A stretch of DNA of 64,000 nucleotides, taken from contig NZ_QGEG01000004.1 in assembly GCF_003149745.1 (NCBI RefSeq), forward strand, positions 172,959 to 236,958, in the 5' to 3' direction. Every line of letters starts with the position of its first letter. Position 1 is the stretch's first letter. This DNA comes from Flagellimonas aquimarina. Lineage in GTDB: Bacteria > Bacteroidota > Bacteroidia > Flavobacteriales > Flavobacteriaceae. Below, piece by piece: positions 36,221 through 45,642 of this stretch. The notes under the pieces were generated by a model. The model was given only the letters and a program-made list of their open reading frames with translations. It was not told the origin of the DNA and searched no databases. Both the position numbers and the translations under genes were made by a program.

Positions 36221-36547
36221 TTACAGTTTATTTTTTGCGTGCTCCAAACCAAGTTCAATCCAGTTTTGAAGTTGTTCTTCAGTTTTAAAACCTTCTGGGG
36301 ATACAAAAACAAACTCTTTCATAGGTTTGCCGGTAAAATCCATGGGTCTTGTAAATTCCTGTGCCAAAACACCGGGCATTTTATCTCCTATTACACGAAC
36401 CATTAAATCATTTTTTACAGGGCCTACGGTCATTTTTCCGTTATATAAAAAAGCAACTCCTCCAAACATTTTCTTTTCGGTAAAATCTTCTGGAAATATT
36501 GCCAATGCATGACGAATTCTGCTTACTATTTCTTCGTTATATGCCAT
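36221..36547 (-). CDS. TfoX/Sxy N-terminal domain protein
   Basis: Small cytoplasmic protein of 108 residues. The start at 36547 is chosen because family members begin MAYNEE...VSRIRHAL; an upstream ATG at 36604 would add 19 residues and overlap tsaD. Seen: KKMFGGVAFLYNGKMTVGPVKNDLMVRV and MDFTGKPMKEFVFVSPEGF, typical of the TfoX N-terminal domain. The domain is part of a competence regulator in Gammaproteobacteria, but stand-alone Bacteroidota members have no known function. Confidence 0.85.
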   Translation of the reverse strand: MAYNEEIVSRIRHALAIFPEDFTEKKMFGGVAFLYNGKMTVGPVKNDLMVRVIGDKMPGVLAQEFTRPMDFTGKPMKEFVFVSPEGFKTEEQLQNWIELGLEHAKNKL

Positions 36548-36600
36548 CCTTGGATTTAAAAATGTAAAAGGTAGAAATTTAAAATTAATCAACACCAAAT

Positions 36601-37629
36601 TCAACTTCCAATCGCATACCTTGCTTTAGCTCCAATACTTTGGTCCGTGAATTGCCCTTCTAAAAACTTTAAATAGCCTACTATACCTATCATTGCGGCA
36701 TTATCCGTACAATATTGAAATTTAGGAATATACGTTTTCCAACCCAATGTTTCTTCAGCTTCTTTTAGTCTTGCCCGTATCCCAGAATTAGCGGCAACCC
36801 CTCCTCCTATGGCAACCTGCTGAATCCCTGTCTGCTTAACCGCAAGTTTGAGTTTGTCCATTAAAATTTCTAAGATGGTATACTGAACGGAAGCACAGAT
36901 ATCATTGATATTTTCAACAATAAAATCTGGGTTCTTTTTTGTTTCACGTTGCAAAAAATACAGAATACTGGTCTTTAATCCACTAAAGCTAAAATTGAGG
37001 CCATCTACTTTAGGTTTTGGAAAGTCAAACGCTCTTGGATTCCCAAGTTGTGCATTTTTGTCGACCAATGGGCCACCGGGATAGGGCAACCCCATTAGTT
37101 TTGCGCTTTTGTCAAAAGCTTCGCCCACCGCATCGTCCAAGGTTTCACCCAAAACTTCCATGTCAAAATAGTTGCTCACCTTAACAATCTGGGTATGTCC
37201 ACCGCTTATGGTCATTCCTAAAAAAGGGAACTCTGGAGCGGTCATACTTTCATCATCAATAAAATGTGCTAAAATATGGGCTTCCATGTGGTTTACCTCA
37301 ATTAAAGGAATGTTAAGCCCCAATGACAATGACTTGGCAAAAGAAGCTCCTACCAATAAAGAACCCATAAGTCCCGGACCTCTTGTAAAAGCTATGGCGG
37401 ATAGTTGTTTTTTATCGATATTTGCTTTGGCCAAGGCTTGATGTACTACAGGAACTATATTTTGTTGATGGGCTCTGGATGCTAATTCCGGAACAACACC
37501 TCCATATTGCTTGTGTATTTCTTGTGTTGCCACCACATTACTTAACACTTTTGTATTGCATAAAACAGCAGCGGAAGTATCATCACAAGAAGATTCTATT
37601 GCAAGAATGTAATTTTTTTTATTTGCCAC
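36601..37629 (-). CDS. tsaD: tRNA N6-adenosine threonylcarbamoyltransferase
   Basis: Transfers the threonylcarbamoyl group to A37 of ANN-decoding tRNAs. The 342 residues are full length. Seen: N-terminal ILAIESSCDDTSAAVL, metal-binding EVNHMEAHILAHF (two histidines), ISGGHTQIVKV, YPGGPLVDKNA and C-terminal YCTDNAAMIGIVGY. Start is a GTG at 37629, giving an N-terminus of normal length. Divergent from the TamB-like gene. Confidence 0.97.
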   Translation of the reverse strand: MANKKNYILAIESSCDDTSAAVLCNTKVLSNVVATQEIHKQYGGVVPELASRAHQQNIVPVVHQALAKANIDKKQLSAIAFTRGPGLMGSLLVGASFAKSLSLGLNIPLIEVNHMEAHILAHFIDDESMTAPEFPFLGMTISGGHTQIVKVSNYFDMEVLGETLDDAVGEAFDKSAKLMGLPYPGGPLVDKNAQLGNPRAFDFPKPKVDGLNFSFSGLKTSILYFLQRETKKNPDFIVENINDICASVQYTILEILMDKLKLAVKQTGIQQVAIGGGVAANSGIRARLKEAEETLGWKTYIPKFQYCTDNAAMIGIVGYLKFLEGQFTDQSIGAKARYAIGS

Positions 37630-37713
37630 AGGTTTTGGAACAAAAATTGGTCAAGCAAAGGTAAAACATAAAGCCCTATCAGAAAACTCAGGAAAATACT
37701 GTTAAGATTACTT

Positions 37714-40700
37714 TTGGCAATTCTGCTAATAATGGTATTGGGCTCCTTGATATTATCAATTCCGGCAGTACAAACCAAAATGGCAAAATATGCCACAAAA
37801 TCGCTTAACGATGAGTTTGGCACCAATATTTCCATAGACCGTCTTAGTTTATCGCTGTTTAATTTGAACACGGGTATCAAAGGCATATATATTGAAGACT
37901 ACCAAAAAGACACACTTGCATATATCGAAAAATTGACCACATCAATTTTAAACATTAGAAATGTGGCCAATGGTAAAATGGAGTTTGGTGATATTGATGT
38001 AGACGGCCTATTCTTTAACTTAAAAACCTATAAAGGAGAAAGAGATACCAATTTAGATATTTTTGTTGCCAAATTGGACGATGGAAAACCAAGAGCACCG
38101 GGTACCCCGCCTTTCTTCATGTCTTCCGATGAAATAAATATCTCTGAAGGCAAGTTTAAACTTGTTGATGAAAACTTGGAATCCCAAGAAATCCTGTATT
38201 TCACCGACATGGCTGTTTTGGCAAAAGATTTTCAAGTTTTGGGTCCAGAGGTCACCCTCAACATTGCCGGTTTATCTTTTCAGACCAAGCGGGGATTGAA
38301 AATGGAAAATCTTTCTACTCATTTTAAGTATACCAAACAGCAGATGCGGTTTGATTCGTTGAGAATTCAGACTAAAGAATCAAAAATTAAAGGCGATTTA
38401 GTGTTCAATTATAATCGTGAGGATTTTTCAGAATTTTTAGATCGAGTTAACGTTGTTGCAGATTTTAATGAGTCTACCATTGCTTTAAACGAAGTCAACT
38501 CATTTTACAATGAATTTGGTACAGATAAAGCGGTTTCATTTGCCGGAAAGGTAAGCGGGGTGTTGAACAAGTTGCAGGTAAAAGAATTGTTCATCCAATC
38601 TGAAAACACAGGTATTAGGGGCGACTTTGAGTTTGATAACATGTTTAGCAAAGAGGCTCCGTTTATCATGAGGTCAGATATAGATAACCTTACATCTAGT
38701 TACTATCAACTAAGGTCTTTGCTGCCAGATATTTTAGGAAAAAACATCCCCTCTTCTATACAAAGACTGGGTCAGTTTACCATTAGAGGAGATGCAGAAG
38801 TGACAGAAACATCTCTAGACGTGCAGATCAATTTGAATACGGCCATAGGCAGCAGTTATACCAATTTGCAAATGACCAACATCCAAGCTATAGATGATGC
38901 TTCCTATATTGGGTTTGTATCGCTTATAGATTTTGATCTTGGAAACTTTGCAGAAAACGATCAGTTGGGTCTGGCTACAATGGATGTAAATGTTGAAGGA
39001 AAAGGGTTTATAGCTGAGTATTTGAACACAGAGGTTATTGGAGAAGTATATAAACTGGAATTTAATGACTATGAATACAATGATTTAAGGGTATCCGGGG
39101 TTTTAAAAGAAAAGCTGTTTGATGGTTCTTTGGTAAGTAAGGATGAGAATTTTCAATTTAATTTTAAAGGATTAGCGGATTTTGGCGATAATGCCAATAA
39201 CTTCAATTTTATTGCTTCCGTGGCGCATGCGGACCTTAAGAAACTTAATTTCATCAATGACAGTGTCTCTGTTTTCAAAGGAGATTTAAATATGGACATC
39301 CAAGGAACCACACTGGACAATATCATTGGTCAGGTGCGTTTTTCAAACACAACATATCAAAACATTAATGAAACCTATTATTTTGATGATTTTGCTGTTT
39401 CCTCTTCTTTTGACCAAGACACCACAAGAACTGTGGAAATAAACTCACCGGACATTATAACCGGTTATGTAAAAGGAAAATTCAAGGTAAAAGAAATAGG
39501 GAAATTAGTACAGAACTCCATAGGAAGCATATATACAAATTATAAACCTTTTGAAATCTCTGAAGGACAAAGGCTCAACTTCAATTTTAAGATCTACAAT
39601 AAAATAGTGGATGTGTTTTTCCCTCAAGTAGTTTTTGACCCCAACACTTTTATTCGGGGAAATATAATTTCAGATGAAGGCGATTTTAAACTAACATTTA
39701 AATCACCAAGTATTGAGGCTTATGGTAACGATTTTGATAACATAGAGTTGAAAATTGACAACAAGAACCCGCTTTTCAACACTTTTGTATCGGTTGAAGA
39801 TATGTCAACAGTGTACTATGACGTAAAAGACTTCAATCTTATCAATACAACCCTAAAAGACACTCTTTTCTTTAGAACAGAATTTAAAGGGGGCAGCGAA
39901 TACAATGATAGCTATAATTTGAATTTCTATCATACATTCAACAAAGAAAACAAATCGGTAATAGGGCTCAAAAAATCCGATGTCAATTTCAAGGGTAATG
40001 TTTGGGTACTTAACAAAGATGGAAACAATAAGAACAAAGTTATCATTAACAGAACTTTGGACAGCATTAGAATTGAAGATGTTGTTATGGACAATAACGA
40101 TAGGGAGCAAATAAGGCTAAGGGGAGAATTGGCAGATTCAACGTACAAAGATCTGGACCTACAGTTTAAAATTGTTTCACTTAGCAAGATAACACCAGAA
40201 ATAGACAGCCTAAAGCTGGATGGGTCTGTAGATGGATTTCTCAATATTTTGCAAAAGGATGGCAAGTATTTACCAACCTCCAGTTTAAACGTTCGTGATT
40301 TTAGTATTAACAAAATACGTCAAGGTGATTTAGAAATAGGCATTTTTGGAAATAATGATTTAACACAATTTGGTGTAAGCACTTATTTGAATGACAATGG
40401 AAAAGAGAGATTGAGTGTCAATGGTAAGGTTACCAATCTCAATAAAAACAGACAGCTGGATTTGGCCGCAAACTTCACCGATTTTCGTCTTGAGCCTTTC
40501 AGCGCTTTGGGTGATGGGGTAATCTCGAACATTAGAGGTAGTGTTAGCGGAAATGCCAAGATTACGGGAAGTGTTTCTAATCCTTCCATAAATGGTGCGC
40601 TTAGTTTAAATGATGCAGGAATTGGCATACCTTATCTAAATGTAGATTATGATTTTGCCCCATATTCGAGGGTTCGTCTTTTTGATCAGACCTTTTACTT

Positions 40701-42153
40701 TGACAATATTAGACTTTCAGATGTAGTTGAGGGTACCACGGCAACTTTGGATGGAACCATAAACCACACCGCTTTTGATGATTGGTCCCTTGATTTGGAC
40801 GTGGACACAAAAAACAACCGCTTTATGATTCTGAATACAGAATTTGATGAGGAGGCATTGTACTACGGAGCGGGCTTTATAAATGGAACCGGGAGCATTT
40901 ATGGCTCTACTGATGCTCTTAATATAGCTGTGGATGCGACCACGGCCAGAGGAACATCATTAAAAATACCCTTGAGCGATGTAACCAGTGTTGGCGATTA
41001 TTCATTTATCAATTTTATTGAGAAAACAGGTTCAGAATCGTTTAAGGAAGAACGGGTGCTAAAAGATTATCAAGGTTTGGAAATGGCTTTTGATCTGGCA
41101 GTTACTCCAGAAGCCGAGGTGGAAATTGTGGTGGATAGGAGTACTGGAAGCTCTTTGAAAGGGACTGGGGAAGGTATTCTTCTTATAGAGATCAATACCA
41201 ATGGTAAATTTAATATGTATGGGGAATTTGTTGCGGTAACAGGAGAATACAATTTTAGGTATGGTGGAGTAATAGATAAGAAATTCCAGGTACGCCCTGG
41301 GGGTACCATACTCTGGGAACGTGATCCATTGGCGGCACAACTTAACTTAGAGGCAGTCTACGCACTTAATGCAAACCCCGCTCCGTTATTGGACAATCAA
41401 GGATATAAGGCAAGAATACCAACAGAAGTTGTAGTGCGTTTGGATGGGGAGCTGGAAAGTCCTAACATTAATTTTGATATCGATTTTCCTGGAACGAACT
41501 CTGTAATACAATCTGAGCTTGAATACAGATTGCAAGATCCAACGGTCAAAGAACGTAATGCATTTTTTCTTTTGGCCCAAGGGACTTTTGTAAATGAACA
41601 GACAGGCATAAACCAACAAGCGGTAACCGGTAATTTAATTCAAACGGCATCAGGACTTCTTAATCAAATATTGGCTGGTGACAATGATAAATTCAATTTG
41701 GGCGTTTCTTATGAACAGGGCTATTTGGATACTAGCGCAGATATTCAGACTGAAAATAGGATAGGGGTAACGGTATCAACACAAATATCAGATAGAGTTT
41801 TGGTAAATGGAAGGGTAGGGGTTCCCGTAGGCGGTGTATCAGAAACAGTGGTTGCCGGTGATGTGGAAGTTCAAGTACTGCTTAATGAGGAAGGCACGTT
41901 AAGCGCCAAAATTTTTAATAGGGAAAATGAAGTGCAACAGTTTTTGGCTGAACGCCAAGGATATACACAAGGTCTAGGACTTTCATATCAAGTTGATTTT
42001 AATAGTTTTAAGGATTTGATGCAGAAAGTATTCAAAAAGAAGAAAAAGAAGATTGCTCCACCAGAACTTCAACAATCTACAGAGATTATGGGAAAAGATA
42101 GTCTTATTCGTTTCACCGCTAAAGACAAGACTTCCAAAAAGTTACCTAATTAA
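37714..42153 (+). CDS. TamB-like translocation/assembly module protein
   Basis: Large inner-membrane-anchored protein that spans the periplasm, related to TamB and involved in outer-membrane protein insertion or phospholipid transport. It is 1479 residues from a TTG at 37714, but the frame is open upstream to a stop at 37669, and the intervening codons (SPIRKLRKILLRLL) give a charged stretch typical of the N-terminus, so the true start is likely an unusual codon upstream, such as CTG at 37699. A membrane helix is followed by long beta-rich repeats, and the C-terminal DUF490/TamB domain (roughly 1080-1430) contains GEFVAVTGEYNFRYGGVIDKKFQVRPGGTILWERDPLAAQLNLEAVY and FLLAQGTFV. A family-typical KKKKK stretch ends the coding region. 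Divergent from tsaD. Confidence 0.9.
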   Translation: MAILLIMVLGSLILSIPAVQTKMAKYATKSLNDEFGTNISIDRLSLSLFNLNTGIKGIYIEDYQKDTLAYIEKLTTSILNIRNVANGKMEFGDIDVDGLFFNLKTYKGERDTNLDIFVAKLDDGKPRAPGTPPFFMSSDEINISEGKFKLVDENLESQEILYFTDMAVLAKDFQVLGPEVTLNIAGLSFQTKRGLKMENLSTHFKYTKQQMRFDSLRIQTKESKIKGDLVFNYNREDFSEFLDRVNVVADFNESTIALNEVNSFYNEFGTDKAVSFAGKVSGVLNKLQVKELFIQSENTGIRGDFEFDNMFSKEAPFIMRSDIDNLTSSYYQLRSLLPDILGKNIPSSIQRLGQFTIRGDAEVTETSLDVQINLNTAIGSSYTNLQMTNIQAIDDASYIGFVSLIDFDLGNFAENDQLGLATMDVNVEGKGFIAEYLNTEVIGEVYKLEFNDYEYNDLRVSGVLKEKLFDGSLVSKDENFQFNFKGLADFGDNANNFNFIASVAHADLKKLNFINDSVSVFKGDLNMDIQGTTLDNIIGQVRFSNTTYQNINETYYFDDFAVSSSFDQDTTRTVEINSPDIITGYVKGKFKVKEIGKLVQNSIGSIYTNYKPFEISEGQRLNFNFKIYNKIVDVFFPQVVFDPNTFIRGNIISDEGDFKLTFKSPSIEAYGNDFDNIELKIDNKNPLFNTFVSVEDMSTVYYDVKDFNLINTTLKDTLFFRTEFKGGSEYNDSYNLNFYHTFNKENKSVIGLKKSDVNFKGNVWVLNKDGNNKNKVIINRTLDSIRIEDVVMDNNDREQIRLRGELADSTYKDLDLQFKIVSLSKITPEIDSLKLDGSVDGFLNILQKDGKYLPTSSLNVRDFSINKIRQGDLEIGIFGNNDLTQFGVSTYLNDNGKERLSVNGKVTNLNKNRQLDLAANFTDFRLEPFSALGDGVISNIRGSVSGNAKITGSVSNPSINGALSLNDAGIGIPYLNVDYDFAPYSRVRLFDQTFYFDNIRLSDVVEGTTATLDGTINHTAFDDWSLDLDVDTKNNRFMILNTEFDEEALYYGAGFINGTGSIYGSTDALNIAVDATTARGTSLKIPLSDVTSVGDYSFINFIEKTGSESFKEERVLKDYQGLEMAFDLAVTPEAEVEIVVDRSTGSSLKGTGEGILLIEINTNGKFNMYGEFVAVTGEYNFRYGGVIDKKFQVRPGGTILWERDPLAAQLNLEAVYALNANPAPLLDNQGYKARIPTEVVVRLDGELESPNINFDIDFPGTNSVIQSELEYRLQDPTVKERNAFFLLAQGTFVNEQTGINQQAVTGNLIQTASGLLNQILAGDNDKFNLGVSYEQGYLDTSADIQTENRIGVTVSTQISDRVLVNGRVGVPVGGVSETVVAGDVEVQVLLNEEGTLSAKIFNRENEVQQFLAERQGYTQGLGLSYQVDFNSFKDLMQKVFKKKKKKIAPPELQQSTEIMGKDSLIRFTAKDKTSKKLPN

Positions 42154-42185
42154 GGTTATATTTTTAGTGTTTTCTGATAAAAAAA

Positions 42186-42206
42186 ATTACGAAAACGTTT
42201 GCGAAA
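42186..42206. promoter_or_regulatory. LacI-family operator-like element upstream of pfkA
   Basis: ACGAAAACGTTTGCGAAA (42189-42206, preceded by ATT) contains CGAAAACGTTTGCG (42190-42203), a 14-bp palindrome with a single mismatched pair and a central CG, the classic design of a LacI-family operator. The 21-base element differs at one position from 22851-22871 upstream of the xylose operon. It lies about 54 bases upstream of the candidate -7 box of pfkA, a position that would suit activation. Confidence 0.6.
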
Positions 42207-42259
42207 CCCCCTGAAAACAAATTAGTTAATATGTCATTCATTAATTAAATAAAGTTTCC

Positions 42260-42267
42260 TAGTTTTG
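42260..42267 (+). promoter_or_regulatory. Candidate -7 box for pfkA-gapA
   Basis: TAGTTTTG fits TAnnTTTG and lies 17 bases before the pfkA start. The expected -33 TTG is absent, which would agree with dependence on an activator. Confidence 0.4.
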
Positions 42268-42284
42268 GTTTTTTAAAATTTTGA

Positions 42285-43271
42285 ATGGCATCAGAAATTA
42301 AGAAAATAGCGGTGTTTACATCAGGCGGTGATTCTCCAGGAATGAATGCTGGAATTCGCTCGGTAGTTCGTACCTGTGCATATTTAAAAATTGAATGTGT
42401 TGGTATCTACAGAGGCTATGAGGGAATGATAGAAGGAGATTTTAAGCCTATGGACGCCCGTAGCGTAAACAATATCATCAACAAAGGCGGAACAATCCTA
42501 AAATCTGCCAGATGTGATGAGTTTAGAACTAAAGAGGGGCGTAAGAAGGCTTACGAACAGCTAAAGAAAGAAGGGGTAGATGCGTTTGTTGTTGTAGGAG
42601 GCAATGGAAGTTTTGCCGGAGCGCTTGCCTTTAATGAAGAATATAATTTCCCAGTTATGGGAATGCCAGGGACTATAGATAATGATATTTTAGGTTCCAC
42701 CTATACCATTGGTTTTGATACAGCTATCAATACGGTTGTAGACGCTATTGATAAAATACGGGATACCGCAAGTTCGCATAACCGTCTCTTTTTTGTTGAA
42801 GTAATGGGTAGAGATGTGGGGCATATTGCTTTAAATGCGGGAGTGGGAGCAGGAGCAGAGGAAATTTTGATTCCGGAGCAGAATCTTGGTTTGGAACGTT
42901 TGCTAGATTCTTTAAAGCGAAGCAAGAAGTCTGGGAAATCGTCCAGTATAGTAATCGTTGCGGAAGGTGATAGAATAGGAAAGAATGTTTTTGAACTAAA
43001 GGAATATGTTGAAGAACATTTGCCAATTTATGACGTAAGGGTATCCGTATTGGGGCACATGCAGAGAGGTGGCAATCCTACATGTTTTGATAGAGTACTT
43101 GCCAGTAGAATGGGGGTAAAGGCCGTAGAAAGTTTATTGGAGGGGAAGTCCAACTATATGGTGGGTATAAGAGATAATAAACTGATACTTACACCAATAA
43201 GTGAAGCAATTAAAGCGCATACAGAGATAGATGAAGAACTCTTAAGAGTTTCTGATATAATGACTACATAA
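42285..43271 (+). CDS. pfkA: ATP-dependent 6-phosphofructokinase
   Basis: Phosphorylates fructose 6-phosphate to fructose 1,6-bisphosphate, the committing step of glycolysis. The 328 residues match the bacterial PfkA length. Seen: FTSGGDSPGMNAGIRSVVRTC (ATP-binding N-terminus), VVGGNGSFAGA, the catalytic MPGTIDNDI, and the fructose-phosphate site HMQRGGNPTCFDR. First gene of a pair with gapA (21-base gap). A LacI-type operator-like element and -7 box lie in the 131-base upstream gap. Confidence 0.98.
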   Translation: MASEIKKIAVFTSGGDSPGMNAGIRSVVRTCAYLKIECVGIYRGYEGMIEGDFKPMDARSVNNIINKGGTILKSARCDEFRTKEGRKKAYEQLKKEGVDAFVVVGGNGSFAGALAFNEEYNFPVMGMPGTIDNDILGSTYTIGFDTAINTVVDAIDKIRDTASSHNRLFFVEVMGRDVGHIALNAGVGAGAEEILIPEQNLGLERLLDSLKRSKKSGKSSSIVIVAEGDRIGKNVFELKEYVEEHLPIYDVRVSVLGHMQRGGNPTCFDRVLASRMGVKAVESLLEGKSNYMVGIRDNKLILTPISEAIKAHTEIDEELLRVSDIMTT

Positions 43272-43277
43272 TTATAA

Positions 43278-44294
<1,017 letters not shown>

Positions 44295-44313
44295 TTTATT
44301 ATCTTACATAGTA

Positions 44314-44348
44314 AATCCTGAAAAAGGTAATTCGCCTTTTTCAGGATT
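44314..44348 (+). terminator. Strong 14-bp hairpin after gapA (terminator or attenuator)
   Basis: AATCCTGAAAAAGG (44314-44327) pairs perfectly with CCTTTTTCAGGATT (44335-44348) around a 7-base loop. No T-run follows directly (CATAATAAAATTTGG), and the kinase start at 44367 is only 18 bases beyond. It may terminate or stabilise the pfkA-gapA message, or reduce read-through into the kinase gene. Confidence 0.6.
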
Positions 44349-44366
44349 CATAATAAAATTTGGCAT

Positions 44367-45218
44367 ATGATATTGATTGTGGATAGTGGAGCAACCAAAT
44401 CTGATTGGATTGCTTTAGACAAAACTGGTGAACAATTGTTCCTTACCCAGACACTAGGGCTGAGTCCTGAGGTACTTACACGGGAAGTTATAGAGGACAG
44501 ATTGGCCAACAATTTTGAACTTTCCAAAAATAAAGATATCGTAACCCAATTGTATTTCTACGGTGCAGGTTGTGGTACCGATAGAATGAAGAACTTTCTA
44601 AAAGAAATCTTCAAGGATTTTTTTCCAAATGCAAAGGCAGAAGTAAGAGAAGACACTTTTGCAGCAATTTATTCTACCACTAAAATTGGGCACCAAGGAA
44701 TAGTGTGTATTTTAGGTACCGGGTCAAACTGCAGTTACTATGATGGTCATCAATTGTTTCAGAAGGTAACCTCTTTGGGTTATATTTTAATGGATGACGG
44801 AAGCGGTAATTTTTTTGGAAGAAAGCTTTTAAGAGATTATTACTTTCATAAAATGCCACAAGATTTGGGAATAAGATTTGCCAAGGAATACAATTTAGAT
44901 GCAGATGTAATAAAGGAGCATCTTTATAAGCAACCAAATCCCAATACGTATTTGGCAACCTTTGCGCGTTTTATTATTGAAAACAAAGACCACCCTTATT
45001 GCCGAGGGGTCATAGACAAAGGGTTGCAGCAGTTTGTGAACAACTATATAATGCAGTTTGAGCTAGCAACAAAAGTTCCCATAAACTTTGTTGGAAGCAT
45101 TGCACATTTTTTAAGTGATGAACTCACTACCGTGTTGGAACGCAATGACTTAATATTAGGGGTTATCCGTAGACGTCCTATAGAAGGTTTAATGGAATTC
45201 CATAGAGAGACTATTTAA
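44367..45218 (+). CDS. BadF/BadG family N-acetylglucosamine-kinase-like ATPase
   Basis: Actin-fold sugar kinase related to eukaryotic-type N-acetylglucosamine kinase. The 283 residues contain ILIVDSGATKSDWIALD at the N-terminus, YFYGAGCGTD, GIVCILGTGSNCSYYDG near 112-128, LMDDGSGNFFGRKLLRDYYF and the C-terminal INFVGSIAHFLSDEL. In Flavobacteriia this gene is usually annotated as an N-acetylglucosamine kinase, and it follows gapA here. It may serve cell-wall amino-sugar recycling. Its stop overlaps the end of the convergent ridA gene by 8 bases. Confidence 0.85.
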   Translation: MILIVDSGATKSDWIALDKTGEQLFLTQTLGLSPEVLTREVIEDRLANNFELSKNKDIVTQLYFYGAGCGTDRMKNFLKEIFKDFFPNAKAEVREDTFAAIYSTTKIGHQGIVCILGTGSNCSYYDGHQLFQKVTSLGYILMDDGSGNFFGRKLLRDYYFHKMPQDLGIRFAKEYNLDADVIKEHLYKQPNPNTYLATFARFIIENKDHPYCRGVIDKGLQQFVNNYIMQFELATKVPINFVGSIAHFLSDELTTVLERNDLILGVIRRRPIEGLMEFHRETI

Positions 45219-45591
45219 TTGCAATCATAGAAATTTCTACGTTCACGAATTTTGGGAGATTAGCAACTTCTACAGTTTCTCTAGCAGGCGCGGTATCTGT
45301 ATTAAAATACGCTCCATACACCTCGTTTATTTCGGAAAACTGATGCATATCCTTGATGAAGATGGACGTCTTTACGACATTTTCAAATGTCATATCGGCT
45401 TCGGAAAGAATCGCCTTTAGGTTTTCCATAGACTGTTTGGTTTCTTTTTTTATATCACCTTCAACCAATGCTCCCGTTGCTGGGTCGATGGGAATTTGCC
45501 CAGAGATATAAAGTGTGTCTTTAATGAGCACTGCTTGATTATAAGGGCCTATTGGTGCTGGGGCACTGGAGGTATTTATTATTTTTTTCAT
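45211..45591 (-). CDS. ridA: RidA family enamine/imine deaminase
   Basis: Hydrolyses reactive enamine/imine intermediates such as 2-aminoacrylate. The start at 45591 (MKKIINTSSAPAPIGPYNQAVLIKDTLYISGQI) is preferred over an ATG 11 codons upstream because it gives the standard 126-residue length. The GPYNQA motif, SGQIPIDPATGAL, the TKQSMENLKAIL stretch and the conserved arginine in APARETVEVANLPK are all present. Downstream of the LptD gene on the same strand (51-base gap). Confidence 0.93.
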   Translation of the reverse strand: MKKIINTSSAPAPIGPYNQAVLIKDTLYISGQIPIDPATGALVEGDIKKETKQSMENLKAILSEADMTFENVVKTSIFIKDMHQFSEINEVYGAYFNTDTAPARETVEVANLPKFVNVEISMIAIK

Positions 45592-45642
45592 GTGATGATG
45601 TTTTAATTGATAGTTGGATACCAAGTTATTTAAAAATTTGTT

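Noticed and set aside
36221..36547. TfoX domain as evidence of natural competence regulation
   Set aside because: Only the N-terminal domain is present, as in many Bacteroidota proteins with no link to competence, and no DNA-uptake genes are nearby.
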